DNA from: Richelia sinica FACHB-800
GTDB taxonomy: Bacteria; Cyanobacteriota; Cyanobacteriia; Cyanobacteriales; Nostocaceae
Assembly: GCF_014698825.1 (NCBI RefSeq)
Contig: NZ_JACJTT010000015.1
Location: 44,695-108,694, forward strand
Reading direction: 5' to 3'
DNA length: 64,000 bases
The notes under the pieces: generated by a model
Seen by the model: only the letters and a program-made list of their open reading frames with translations
Database searches by the model: none
Told to the model about the DNA's origin: nothing
Program-made: the position numbers and the translations under genes
Part shown: positions 33,260 through 42,100 of the stretch, piece after piece
Layout of the letters: the number at the start of each line of letters is the position of its first letter
Position numbering within the stretch: the first letter of the stretch is position 1

Positions 33260-33656
33260 AATACTAGGAATACTTCATAGTTTATGTCCTAATCTAATTG
33301 GCTACAGCTATAATATAAATTAATCTCAAACTCTTGTTTTTTGTAATTTAAAATCACACTATCTCACCAAATTGCATTATTATTCAAAATCTGTAAGATT
33401 TTCTCTTACTATGAAATTTATTTAAGAATTGGTACTTGTTTGTTACTAAAAAGGTAACCTTCTAGTAAGTATCAAGCATTGAGTCAAAAGTAATCAAAAA
33501 TCTTGCACTGAGTTTAAGCAATTATTACACCGTAGAGGTTTATCAATTCGATATTTTCCGGGAGTATTCACTTGAATATATCGGCGCAGTAATTATCTCG
33601 GATTTGAACTCTAATCCATGTTTTGACTGGTCGCAATTCCAGATCATAGGAGTTCT
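33260..33656. other. Spacer: IS630 left end and CHASE2 gene upstream region
   Basis: The left 50 bases are probably the end of the IS630 element. The right end has the ribosome site ATAGGAG before the CHASE2 gene. No other gene or RNA is recognised. Confidence 0.35.
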
Positions 33657-35021
33657 ATGGATTTACCAAGCCTAATTTCAGCCTTAGCAGCAGCAGCAGG
33701 CGCATTAATAACAGTTCTGCGATATATGCAGGAATCACAGAAACCAGCAGAAGCAGAACCCACACAAGTTACAGAAAAATTTATACCACTGATACGCTAT
33801 TCAAAATTTCAAACTGCATTCTTAGCCAGTGTTATCATTGTCGGCTTACTGATGGGAGTAGTGCGACCTTCGGGATTATTACAGTCATCGGAGTTAATGG
33901 CATTTGATCGGATGATGCGATCGCGCCCTCTTGAGCAACCAGATCCGCGCTTACTGGTAGTCACAGTTACTGACGATGATCTAGATTATCAAAATCAGAA
34001 AAAAATGCAGAAGGGAGGAGAATCTTTATCAGATCAAGCACTTGAAGAAGTCTTACGAAAATTGAGTCAGCATGAACCGCGAGTAATAGGTTTAGATATT
34101 TTTCGTGATTTTAGCGTCAACCAAAAATTCCCAGAACTAACAAAACAATTTCAGGATAACAAGCGTTTGATTGTGACGTGCAGTGTAGAAAGAACAAAAG
34201 CTCCTCCTGAAATTCCGTCAGAGCAAAATCAACGTTTGGGTTTTAGTAATATCCCGGAAGATTCAGATGAGGTTATCCGTCGCCAATTCTTGGGTATGAC
34301 ACCAAGCGATCAGTGTTACACAGATCAATCATTCAGTCTGCGCATTGCACTTCTTTACTTAGAAACAAAAAATGTTTCACCAATCAAACTAACACCAGAT
34401 AAAAAGACTTTACAAATTGGTAAAGTCTTTTTTCCCAAGTTAGTTTCAGATGCTGGTGGATATCAGTTACCGAGAGAAGAAGAATTAGGCTACCAAATTC
34501 TTCTCAATTACAGATCGCTGAAAACTGTTGAATCAATTGCCCAGCAAATCAGCCTCACAGATATCCTTGAAGATGCACAAAAAGATAGATTACCAAGTCT
34601 GGTCAACGATCACATTATTTTAATTGGTACGACTGCCCCAAGTTCTAACCCGGATTTCCACATGACTCCCTATGGTGAAAAAATTCCAGGGGTGTTCATT
34701 CAGGCACACATGGTGAGTCAAATTATTAGTGCTGTGTTAGATCCGCGACCTTTGTTGTGGTGGTGGCCACCGATTTGGGAAATCATCTGGGTTTGGCTCT
34801 GGGCATTGGTTGTAGGGATATTAATTGAATATTGGCGATCGCCATTGAGGCGGACTCTAGTTGTAGGTATAGCGATCGCCATTTTATACGGACTATGTTT
34901 TTTTGCTTTTACTCAGGGTGGCTGGTTGCCGCTTATACCCAGCACCCTGAGTTTGTTTTTCACCTCAGCGTGTGTAGCCATTGCTTTAGCGTATTCGCAG
35001 ACCACCTCTAGCAACAGTTGA
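33657..35021 (+). CDS. CHASE2-domain membrane protein
   Basis: The 454-residue protein has a short N-terminal hydrophobic segment, then a membrane helix (about 58-75, FLASVIIVGLLMGVV). An extracytoplasmic CHASE2 sensor domain (about 80-355) includes FDRMMRSRPLEQPDPRLLVV and DHIILIGTTAPSSNPDFH. Three closely packed C-terminal helices follow (about 370-450). No kinase, cyclase or other output domain follows, so it senses or scaffolds without a fused effector. The ribosome site is TAGGAG. It is 18 bp before the DUF928 gene, so they form an operon facing the CHAT and TpsA/TpsB genes. Confidence 0.88.
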   Translation: MDLPSLISALAAAAGALITVLRYMQESQKPAEAEPTQVTEKFIPLIRYSKFQTAFLASVIIVGLLMGVVRPSGLLQSSELMAFDRMMRSRPLEQPDPRLLVVTVTDDDLDYQNQKKMQKGGESLSDQALEEVLRKLSQHEPRVIGLDIFRDFSVNQKFPELTKQFQDNKRLIVTCSVERTKAPPEIPSEQNQRLGFSNIPEDSDEVIRRQFLGMTPSDQCYTDQSFSLRIALLYLETKNVSPIKLTPDKKTLQIGKVFFPKLVSDAGGYQLPREEELGYQILLNYRSLKTVESIAQQISLTDILEDAQKDRLPSLVNDHIILIGTTAPSSNPDFHMTPYGEKIPGVFIQAHMVSQIISAVLDPRPLLWWWPPIWEIIWVWLWALVVGILIEYWRSPLRRTLVVGIAIAILYGLCFFAFTQGGWLPLIPSTLSLFFTSACVAIALAYSQTTSSNS

Positions 35022-35039
35022 TAGCATTTAGAGGAAATT

Positions 35040-35807
35040 ATGAATAGAACAAAGTCAATTTTTCAACAATATTCCCTTGTTTTTTCTGTCTCTTTGGTAG
35101 TGGCTGGCTTAACTAGCTATCCCATATCAGTTTTAGCAGAATTTACTAACTCAAATATCAATTCCAACTTTTATTTAGCAAATTTAACCCGCAAACCAAA
35201 ACTTGATTTTTCTGGCACGGGTAGACCAAATCGACAAACAGATGCTGCTAGTCGTGGCAATTGTGACGGCATAGAAAGAAAAGAACTAACTGCTTTGGTG
35301 CCTAAAACAGCAACATGGGCATTAACTGTCTCTGAGTATCCTACTTTTTGGGTTTATGTTCCTAACTATCCGAGAAATATCAAATACGTTGAGCTAGTAT
35401 TACAGGATGAAGCAGCACAAAAAACTCTAGATAGAACTCAATATACAATACAATCAACGCCGGGGATTGTTGGTGTTACTTTGCCATCAAAACCTCAAAA
35501 TGCCCTGCAACAGGATAAAGTTTACAATTGGTATTTTCGGCTTGTTTGTAATGGTGGTCAGAGTTTTGATGTTGGGGGATCAATCAAACGAGTCAGCCTT
35601 GGTTCTGCTATAACTAACGATTACCAAAGTTATTTAGATAATCGGATTTGGTATAACGCATTGACAAATTTAGCTGAACGCCGTCGCCAAAATCCACAAG
35701 ACCCAACTTTAAAACAAGAATGGGTTGATTTATTAGAAGCTGAAGGTATTGGTTTAGAAAGGCTAGGTCAAGAATCTAATTTTGGTACTGTAATTCCCCA
35801 AAGTTAA
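35040..35807 (+). CDS. DUF928-domain exported protein
   Basis: The 255-residue protein has an N-terminal signal sequence (about residues 12-38). The DUF928 core contains LTALVPKTATWALTVSEYPT, then FWVYVPNYPR and LVCNGGQSFDVGGSIKRV. DUF928 proteins are widespread in filamentous cyanobacteria, often near CHAT and CHASE2 genes. Their role is unknown, probably periplasmic or outer-membrane related. It lies 18 bp after the CHASE2 gene. Confidence 0.85.
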   Translation: MNRTKSIFQQYSLVFSVSLVVAGLTSYPISVLAEFTNSNINSNFYLANLTRKPKLDFSGTGRPNRQTDAASRGNCDGIERKELTALVPKTATWALTVSEYPTFWVYVPNYPRNIKYVELVLQDEAAQKTLDRTQYTIQSTPGIVGVTLPSKPQNALQQDKVYNWYFRLVCNGGQSFDVGGSIKRVSLGSAITNDYQSYLDNRIWYNALTNLAERRRQNPQDPTLKQEWVDLLEAEGIGLERLGQESNFGTVIPQS

Positions 35808-35827
35808 ACAATCAAAATTCAGAACTG

Positions 35828-35858
35828 TTCCAGTTGGTGTCTAAATTCCCAACTGGAA
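35828..35858 (+). terminator. Hairpin after the DUF928 gene
   Basis: Perfect 10-bp arms TTCCAGTTGG and CCAACTGGAA with an 11-base loop, 20 bp after the stop. It probably ends the CHASE2-DUF928 transcript, facing the convergent CHAT gene. Confidence 0.5.
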
Positions 35859-36013
35859 TAAAACTAATACTAAATTAAAAAATGCTTGCGACAGATAAAC
35901 CAACCTGCGCTACGCCCACTTGCCAAGGAGATAGTTGGGGAGGTGTATTTTGGCATTTATCAGTGGTTGAGCAGACTGGATATGAACCCGCAAAAATAAA
36001 AATTACAAATTAT

Positions 36014-38956
36014 TTACAGCCAATTTCCCACTAAAACAAAGGGGGCCCAGTAATAAGGGCGTTCCCATTGTTTATTGGGATCACTATTGTTTAACAGAGC
36101 TAACTGAGCTTGCTGGAGAGCTTCAGCTTTACTCATGTTTTTCCTGCCATTCGTATGAACTAACTCACGATAAAATTCACCCATGAGTTCAGATGTAGAT
36201 TCATCATTTACAGACCACAAACTTGCTAACGTACTTCTCGCTCCGGCTCTCACAGCAACGCCAGCTAGTCCTAGAGTGGCGCGGCTGTCTCCTGTGGCTG
36301 TTTCACAAGCACTGAGAACAAGTAATTCAATAGAAATTGGTTGATTTCTTTTTCCTGCTCGCAGTAAACTATCCAAGTCTTTGATTTTAATTAGGCGATC
36401 CCAGGTTGCAATAAAAGTTTTTTCGGGATCAGAGTTAAATTCACCATGAGTTGCTAAGTGAACAATAGTAAAATTTGCAGTTGCTAGATGCTGTTGCAGT
36501 GTATTTTTCATAAAATCTTGATCTAGTAATCTTTCATGATTTTGAATTTCTTTCTCAATTTCTCCTAATTCATTAGGTACAAAATCAAGATTATGAAAAT
36601 ACTCATTTTCGTAAGTAAAATTAAGTTCTTTACTTATACCGGCTATTATGGCTTTTAAGGGGACATTTGCTAGAGGGCGAGGATTAATCAGTTGCAGTCC
36701 AGGAGTGAGAACTAGAGCATATTTTTGCACTAAATATTCTTGACTGGGGCGGTCATATAAGACGGACATAGGAATATTTCTTAACATTCCATCCAAAACA
36801 AATACTAAAGTTTTTACTTGATTCTTGGCTAACTTAGGTTGTATTGGTTGAATTAACCAATCGTATGTTTGTTGAGATAATGCTTGAATTTCGTAAGCAA
36901 AGCTGGTTTTATCGTTGAGACGATCTATTAGTTGTTGTAAGTTTTTTTCTAATTCTTCTTGGGTAACTGTTGTGGTGTAGTGTTCTAACTTTTCTTGGCC
37001 TGGCAATTTCAAGATTAACTCTAAGCGTTCTGGTAAAGTAATTGCATACAAAACTGCGGCTTTGGGAGTGGCTTTATCTACGACTTGATCAATTTGTTGT
37101 GGTTTAGCTTGAATGCAAGCATCTCGAAAGTAATCATCCAATTCTGCTAATTGAAGAGCCTCAATTACATCACGAGCTTGTTTGAGGTTTTTTTGCTGAG
37201 AATTGTTACCTTGCAACAGCAAATCGACAAATTCTCGATAAACTGGTGCTACACTGTCTCGAAAAGTGTATTGCACTTCTGGATTAATTACAGCAGTCAG
37301 GTCTTGACGTAATGACTTGAGAGTTTCAAATGCTCCTGTGTAAGCACTAACTGCACCTTGTTGGTTATTTTGAATTCGTCGCAGTCGTCCTAATTGCCAT
37401 TGCCAACGATAGGCAATGTCTGGCGCATTGAAGGAAGAAGCTAACCGCAAGGCTTGTTCGGTCAACCTTTGAGCATTAGTGATGTCTCCAATTTCTTGGT
37501 AAACTCCGCCTAAATAACCCAAAGCGTAGGCTTCTGCTTGCTTGTCTTGCAAAATTTGAGCATGGTTGCGTGCAGTGGTGACAATTTTTGCCACATCTTC
37601 CCATGCAGGCATCAGTGAAGGTGGCAAGGTATTATCCCCAGTGTTGGTTATTTTTTTCTGGGTTACTCCGCATTGCTGAAGTAGGGGGGATGATAATTGA
37701 GATACTTGTGGATTTATTGCTGATTTCAGACAGATGAGATTTTGTGCCAAATTTATTTGAGCATATATAGCTTTGTGGCTAATAGGCAATTTATTTAGTT
37801 GGGGTTGAATTTTAGGCAGTAGTGTTGATATATCAGCCCATTGTTGAGTCTGGATTAAAAGACTGAGTAAACTTAGTTGTGCCTTGGTGCTAGTGTTGGC
37901 ATCAGGGGATAATTCAGCTTGGTGATAGCAGCCTGCTGCTTGTTGGTATAGTTCGACAGCAGTATTATTTGCTTGTGCTATGCAATTTTGAGATGATGTG
38001 AATGTAATTGGCGTGGTAATTTTTTCTGTTTGGGCTTTTTGATTGCCTAATGTCAAAAATGTATTACCTAAACTGAGGTAGCTTGCAGCCAAGTTTTGAG
38101 TATCACCTAATTGTTGTGCTAATTTTACACTTTCTGCTAAAACCAGTTCAGAATCTTTTCTATTACCAATCACTCGCAGAACATCACCGAGGCTACGTAA
38201 TCCGATGACTTGTAAAGATGCCAACTTTCCTGTTGTTGCAAGTTTTGCACTCAGGTTTTGTAGTTTTTGTTCTGAGATATTAAGGTCTTGATGCTCAATT
38301 TCTAAAGCTGCTAGTAATGTTTCACAAGCTCGCCGATAAAGCCCTGATTCTTGCATTGCCTGAGCTTGGTTAATCTGATTTTGGGTGAAACTTTGTTTAT
38401 CGCCGATATCCTTATATATGTCAGCTGCTTGTTGCCAAGTTTTCAGGGCTAGTTGCGATCGCCCCATTGCTAATTCTAGCTCCCCTTGAATATCCAAGGT
38501 TTGCGCTTGGATGCGGCGTTGCGTTGGTGTTTGCTCCTGGGTTTCGAGGAGTTGGAGACTAGTTGCGATCGCCTGTTCTGCTTCTGTCCACTTACCTAGT
38601 TGTTGTTGTGTGAGGGAAAGATTACTCAAAGCCATTGCCTGATTGAGCTTATCCCCTTGAGCAGCAAAAGCTTCAGCCGTTTGTTGCCAAATCAAAGCCG
38701 CCTGCTCAAATTGTCCGGTAGTGTAGAGTTTTTTGGCTTGTTCTACCAGTTGTAAAGGATTTTGCTGAGTTTGAACGATGACAGTTGATGCCGAGACTTG
38801 GTGAGCAACCAGGGGAATGGTGAAAGAGAGGACAAATAAAAGTATTAATAGTAGGATGAGCGATCGCGGTTTATTTACTGTAGGCGATCGACTGGTGTAT
38901 AGTTTTTTAACTAGATTCTGCAATCTCTGCACTAGGTTAGACAGTTTTAACATCAT
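36014..38956 (-). CDS. TPR-CHAT (caspase-like) protein
   Basis: The 980-residue protein has an N-terminal signal or anchor (about residues 32-56). Many tetratricopeptide-like helical repeats follow (about 65-620, such as AALIWQQTAEAFAAQGDKLN), then a C-terminal CHAT peptidase domain (about 690-980). The caspase-type dyad is present: HLATHGEF with His837 and LSACETATG with Cys884. CHAT proteases are cysteine peptidases; some are activated by partner binding, as in the Craspase system. Here the protein is probably exported, an unusual place for such a switch. It sits between DUF928 and the TpsA exoprotein gene and is cotranscribable with the latter. Confidence 0.9.
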   Translation of the reverse strand: MMLKLSNLVQRLQNLVKKLYTSRSPTVNKPRSLILLLILLFVLSFTIPLVAHQVSASTVIVQTQQNPLQLVEQAKKLYTTGQFEQAALIWQQTAEAFAAQGDKLNQAMALSNLSLTQQQLGKWTEAEQAIATSLQLLETQEQTPTQRRIQAQTLDIQGELELAMGRSQLALKTWQQAADIYKDIGDKQSFTQNQINQAQAMQESGLYRRACETLLAALEIEHQDLNISEQKLQNLSAKLATTGKLASLQVIGLRSLGDVLRVIGNRKDSELVLAESVKLAQQLGDTQNLAASYLSLGNTFLTLGNQKAQTEKITTPITFTSSQNCIAQANNTAVELYQQAAGCYHQAELSPDANTSTKAQLSLLSLLIQTQQWADISTLLPKIQPQLNKLPISHKAIYAQINLAQNLICLKSAINPQVSQLSSPLLQQCGVTQKKITNTGDNTLPPSLMPAWEDVAKIVTTARNHAQILQDKQAEAYALGYLGGVYQEIGDITNAQRLTEQALRLASSFNAPDIAYRWQWQLGRLRRIQNNQQGAVSAYTGAFETLKSLRQDLTAVINPEVQYTFRDSVAPVYREFVDLLLQGNNSQQKNLKQARDVIEALQLAELDDYFRDACIQAKPQQIDQVVDKATPKAAVLYAITLPERLELILKLPGQEKLEHYTTTVTQEELEKNLQQLIDRLNDKTSFAYEIQALSQQTYDWLIQPIQPKLAKNQVKTLVFVLDGMLRNIPMSVLYDRPSQEYLVQKYALVLTPGLQLINPRPLANVPLKAIIAGISKELNFTYENEYFHNLDFVPNELGEIEKEIQNHERLLDQDFMKNTLQQHLATANFTIVHLATHGEFNSDPEKTFIATWDRLIKIKDLDSLLRAGKRNQPISIELLVLSACETATGDSRATLGLAGVAVRAGARSTLASLWSVNDESTSELMGEFYRELVHTNGRKNMSKAEALQQAQLALLNNSDPNKQWERPYYWAPFVLVGNWL

Positions 38957-39035
38957 ATTCTGCCTTCCTTGTAAATATTTTCTTTATGGGTTAAAAATAC
39001 GTGAATTCTAGACTTTGGCTTAACCCCTCTCCAAA

Positions 39036-39095
39036 CCTCTCCCCGCAACGGGGAGAGGCTTTGACTCTTGCTCCCCTTCCCTACAAGGGAAGGGG
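39036..39095. repeat. Two tandem GC-rich palindromes
   Basis: CCTCTCCCCG and CGGGGAGAGG (39036-39058) and CCCCTTCCCT and AGGGAAGGGG (39073-39095) are perfect 10-bp hairpins with three-base loops. They are REP-like elements common in cyanobacterial intergenic DNA. They lie between tpsA and the CHAT gene and could also attenuate or stabilise the transcript. Confidence 0.65.
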
Positions 39096-39155
39096 TTGGG
39101 GGTTAGGTTTAAAAGAACGTTGCACACCACGTTTAATTACAAATTACGAATTAAT

Positions 39156-42100
39156 TTAAGGTACTGGACAAACATCTGAATTAACGGGACGTTGCGAACC
39201 TGTGCCTGTGGGGTCATAACCTGTCAGCATCACCTCACCATTTTTATCGAATATCCATCCTTGAGCAGGCACAATTGATTTAGTAACTGAAGACTTCCCT
39301 TTCTCCCCTGTCCCCTGGCCACTGAGCGTAGCCGAAGTGCTGCGCCTCTGCTCCCCTGCTCCCCTACTTCCTCCAGGTGCAGGTTCGACTAAATCAACTC
39401 GCACAGTGTCACTGCTAGTAGCTTCATTGGGGCTAGGTGGTAAGCCACCGCGTCCAGTGATGATAAACTTACTGGTTAAACCCCGTTGACAGGGATTTTG
39501 AGCAATTTGCTCAGTGGGATCTACAACATTCTTGGGCAATTCAACTAACCCATGACTGGGATCAACATTTGGGGTGTTAAGTGTCACGTTGCCAGTTATG
39601 CCAAATTGTGAACTAGCAGTAATGTCACTACGCAGGGTAGGAGATTTGCGATATTTCATGCCGAAGATACTTGTTGCAGAGATGTTAACATTACCCCCTC
39701 TACCTGTGAAAGCATTAGCTGTAATATTGCTATCTTCTGAGGGTAAGGCAACGATGAATTTAGAGTTAATGTTGATGTTGCCTCCATCTCCACCAGCCTG
39801 AGCAGTACCAGCATTAGTGGATATGTTACTCTTGCGGCGTAATAGCAATAGGTCGCCAATTTTCAGGAAAATACTTCCACCCTGATTGCTGGCTGTTTCC
39901 GCCGAGATAAAAGCTTGATCATCCAGTGTGAGATTATCTGAATTGATATTGATATCACCGCCTTTCCCTTTTCCCTCGCTATTTACCCCGATGCCTGCAT
40001 GATCACGAATCACTAATGTTCTGGGATCAATGGTTATTGTACCAGCGTCTCCTACAGAGTCAGGACTGGTATTGGCAAATATCCCGCTTGCAGATCCTTG
40101 ATTAGTTACTATGTCTCTAGGTAATTCGTTAAGTGAATTATCTTTTATAGCCTGTTCAACCCGTTCTAATCGTTCATTAAAGTTAGGGTCGATGCCAGAA
40201 AGATTTATGCCGTCAGAGATATTCAAGAAAATGTCTCCGGCACGCCCGCTACCACGCGTAGTTGTGAGGACTTGTCCGCCACCAGTGGCAGTAAATGACT
40301 TGGCATTGATAGTTATTTTTCCTCCATTACCAGCATTAGAAGTTAAGGCATCTACCACTGCACCATTTGTTAAAAGAAAGTTGCCAGTTGTAATACTTAT
40401 ATCTCCTGACGCTTTAGAATCTGTTGCAGTTGTTCCTGTTTCGGCACTGGCAAATAATCCACTAGAATACCCTTCTGTTAGCCATATTTTAGAAGAATCT
40501 GAGAAGTTAGCAAAACGATTTGGAGTAGAACTAACACCAGAAATATTGACAAAATCGGTAGCGTTAATATTTATATTTCCAGCTTTTCCTCTTCCAGCAG
40601 AAGGGCCTGATGCTTGACGCATAACAGCAGCACCTATCTTAGCACCATCTGTTAAGCTAAGCGATCGCGCATTAATATCTATATCACCCCCAATTCCTAT
40701 ACCTCCCGGTCCCACATTGCTGTAAATACCAGTACCATCAAGTGAGATAGCATCCTTTGCTTGCACAAACACTTTTCCCGCATCTCCGGTTCCAGAGGTG
40801 CTGGCTTGCAAATAAGCACGATTGTTTAGAAAAATCGAGCCAGCATCGGATGTGATGCTGATATTTCCTCCATTCCCACGGCTTCCTTCTTCCATATCAG
40901 TAAAAATGGCGCTAGATTTTTCATCGCCTTGACGACTAAAGGTAAAACCGTCTATCTGAACATCACCCTGAACATCAACGTTCACATTGCCACTATTGCC
41001 TTGCCCACCCTCTTTTACACTGGATTGTAGTTGTCCGCCATTAAGCAAATTCAGAGAGCCAGTTTTGATATTAATGTCTCCGGCTCGACCAATTGCTTTA
41101 TTTCCCAAATCGCTGAAGATACTACTACCATATTCATTTTTGTCCGTAATCCTACCATCAATTGTGACAGCATCACGGACATCTATATTCACCTTGCCAG
41201 CATTGCCACTTCCCGCAGGTTGACCATTTTCGGCTCCACGAACTGAGGTTTGAATTTGAGAGCCATTGAGTAAAGACAGTGACCTTGCTTGAATCTTCAC
41301 CTCACCACCCTGTCCGACTGCTCCATGTTCCACATTGCTGAAGATATCACCACCATCAAGTGCGATAGCATCTTTTGCTTGCACAAATACTCTTCCCGCA
41401 TCTCCTGTACCATAAGTATTGGAATTCAGACTTGCCCCATCTTTGATGCTCATTAACCGAGCTTGAATTTCAACACTGCCAGAATTGCCGACAGCTTTGG
41501 AATTCACATCGCTGTAAATGGCAGTCCCACTACCTGCTAGAGAGATAGAATCCTTGGCTTGTACAAATATTTTGCCTGCATCTCCGGTTCCAGAGGTGCT
41601 GGCTTGCAAATAAGCACGATTGTTTAGAAAAATTGAGCCAGCATCGGATGTGATTCTGATATTTCCTCCATCCCCACGGCTTCCTTCTTCCATATTAGTA
41701 AAAATGGCACTAGGTTTTTCATAGCCTTGACGATTAAAGGTAAAGCCGTCTATCTGAACATCACCCTGAACATCAATGTTCACATTACCACTATTGCCTT
41801 GCCCACCAGTTTTCACACTGGATAGTAGTTGTCCACCATTAAGCAAATTCAGAGAGCCAGTTTTGATATTAATGTCTCCGGCTCGACCAATTGTGTTTCC
41901 CAGATAGCTGAAGATACTACTACCATATTCATTTTTGTCTGTAATCCTACCATCAATTGTGACAGCATCACGAACATCAATGTTCACCTTGCCAGCATTG
42001 CCACTTCCCGCAGGTTGACCATTTTCGACTCCACGAACGATAGTTTGAATTTGAGAGCCATTGAGTAAAGACAGTGACCTTGCTTGAATCTTCACCTCAC

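Noticed and set aside
35881..36033. 50-codon plus-strand frame with a CATPTC phrase
   Set aside because: It overlaps the 3' end of the CHAT gene on the other strand and has no ribosome site.
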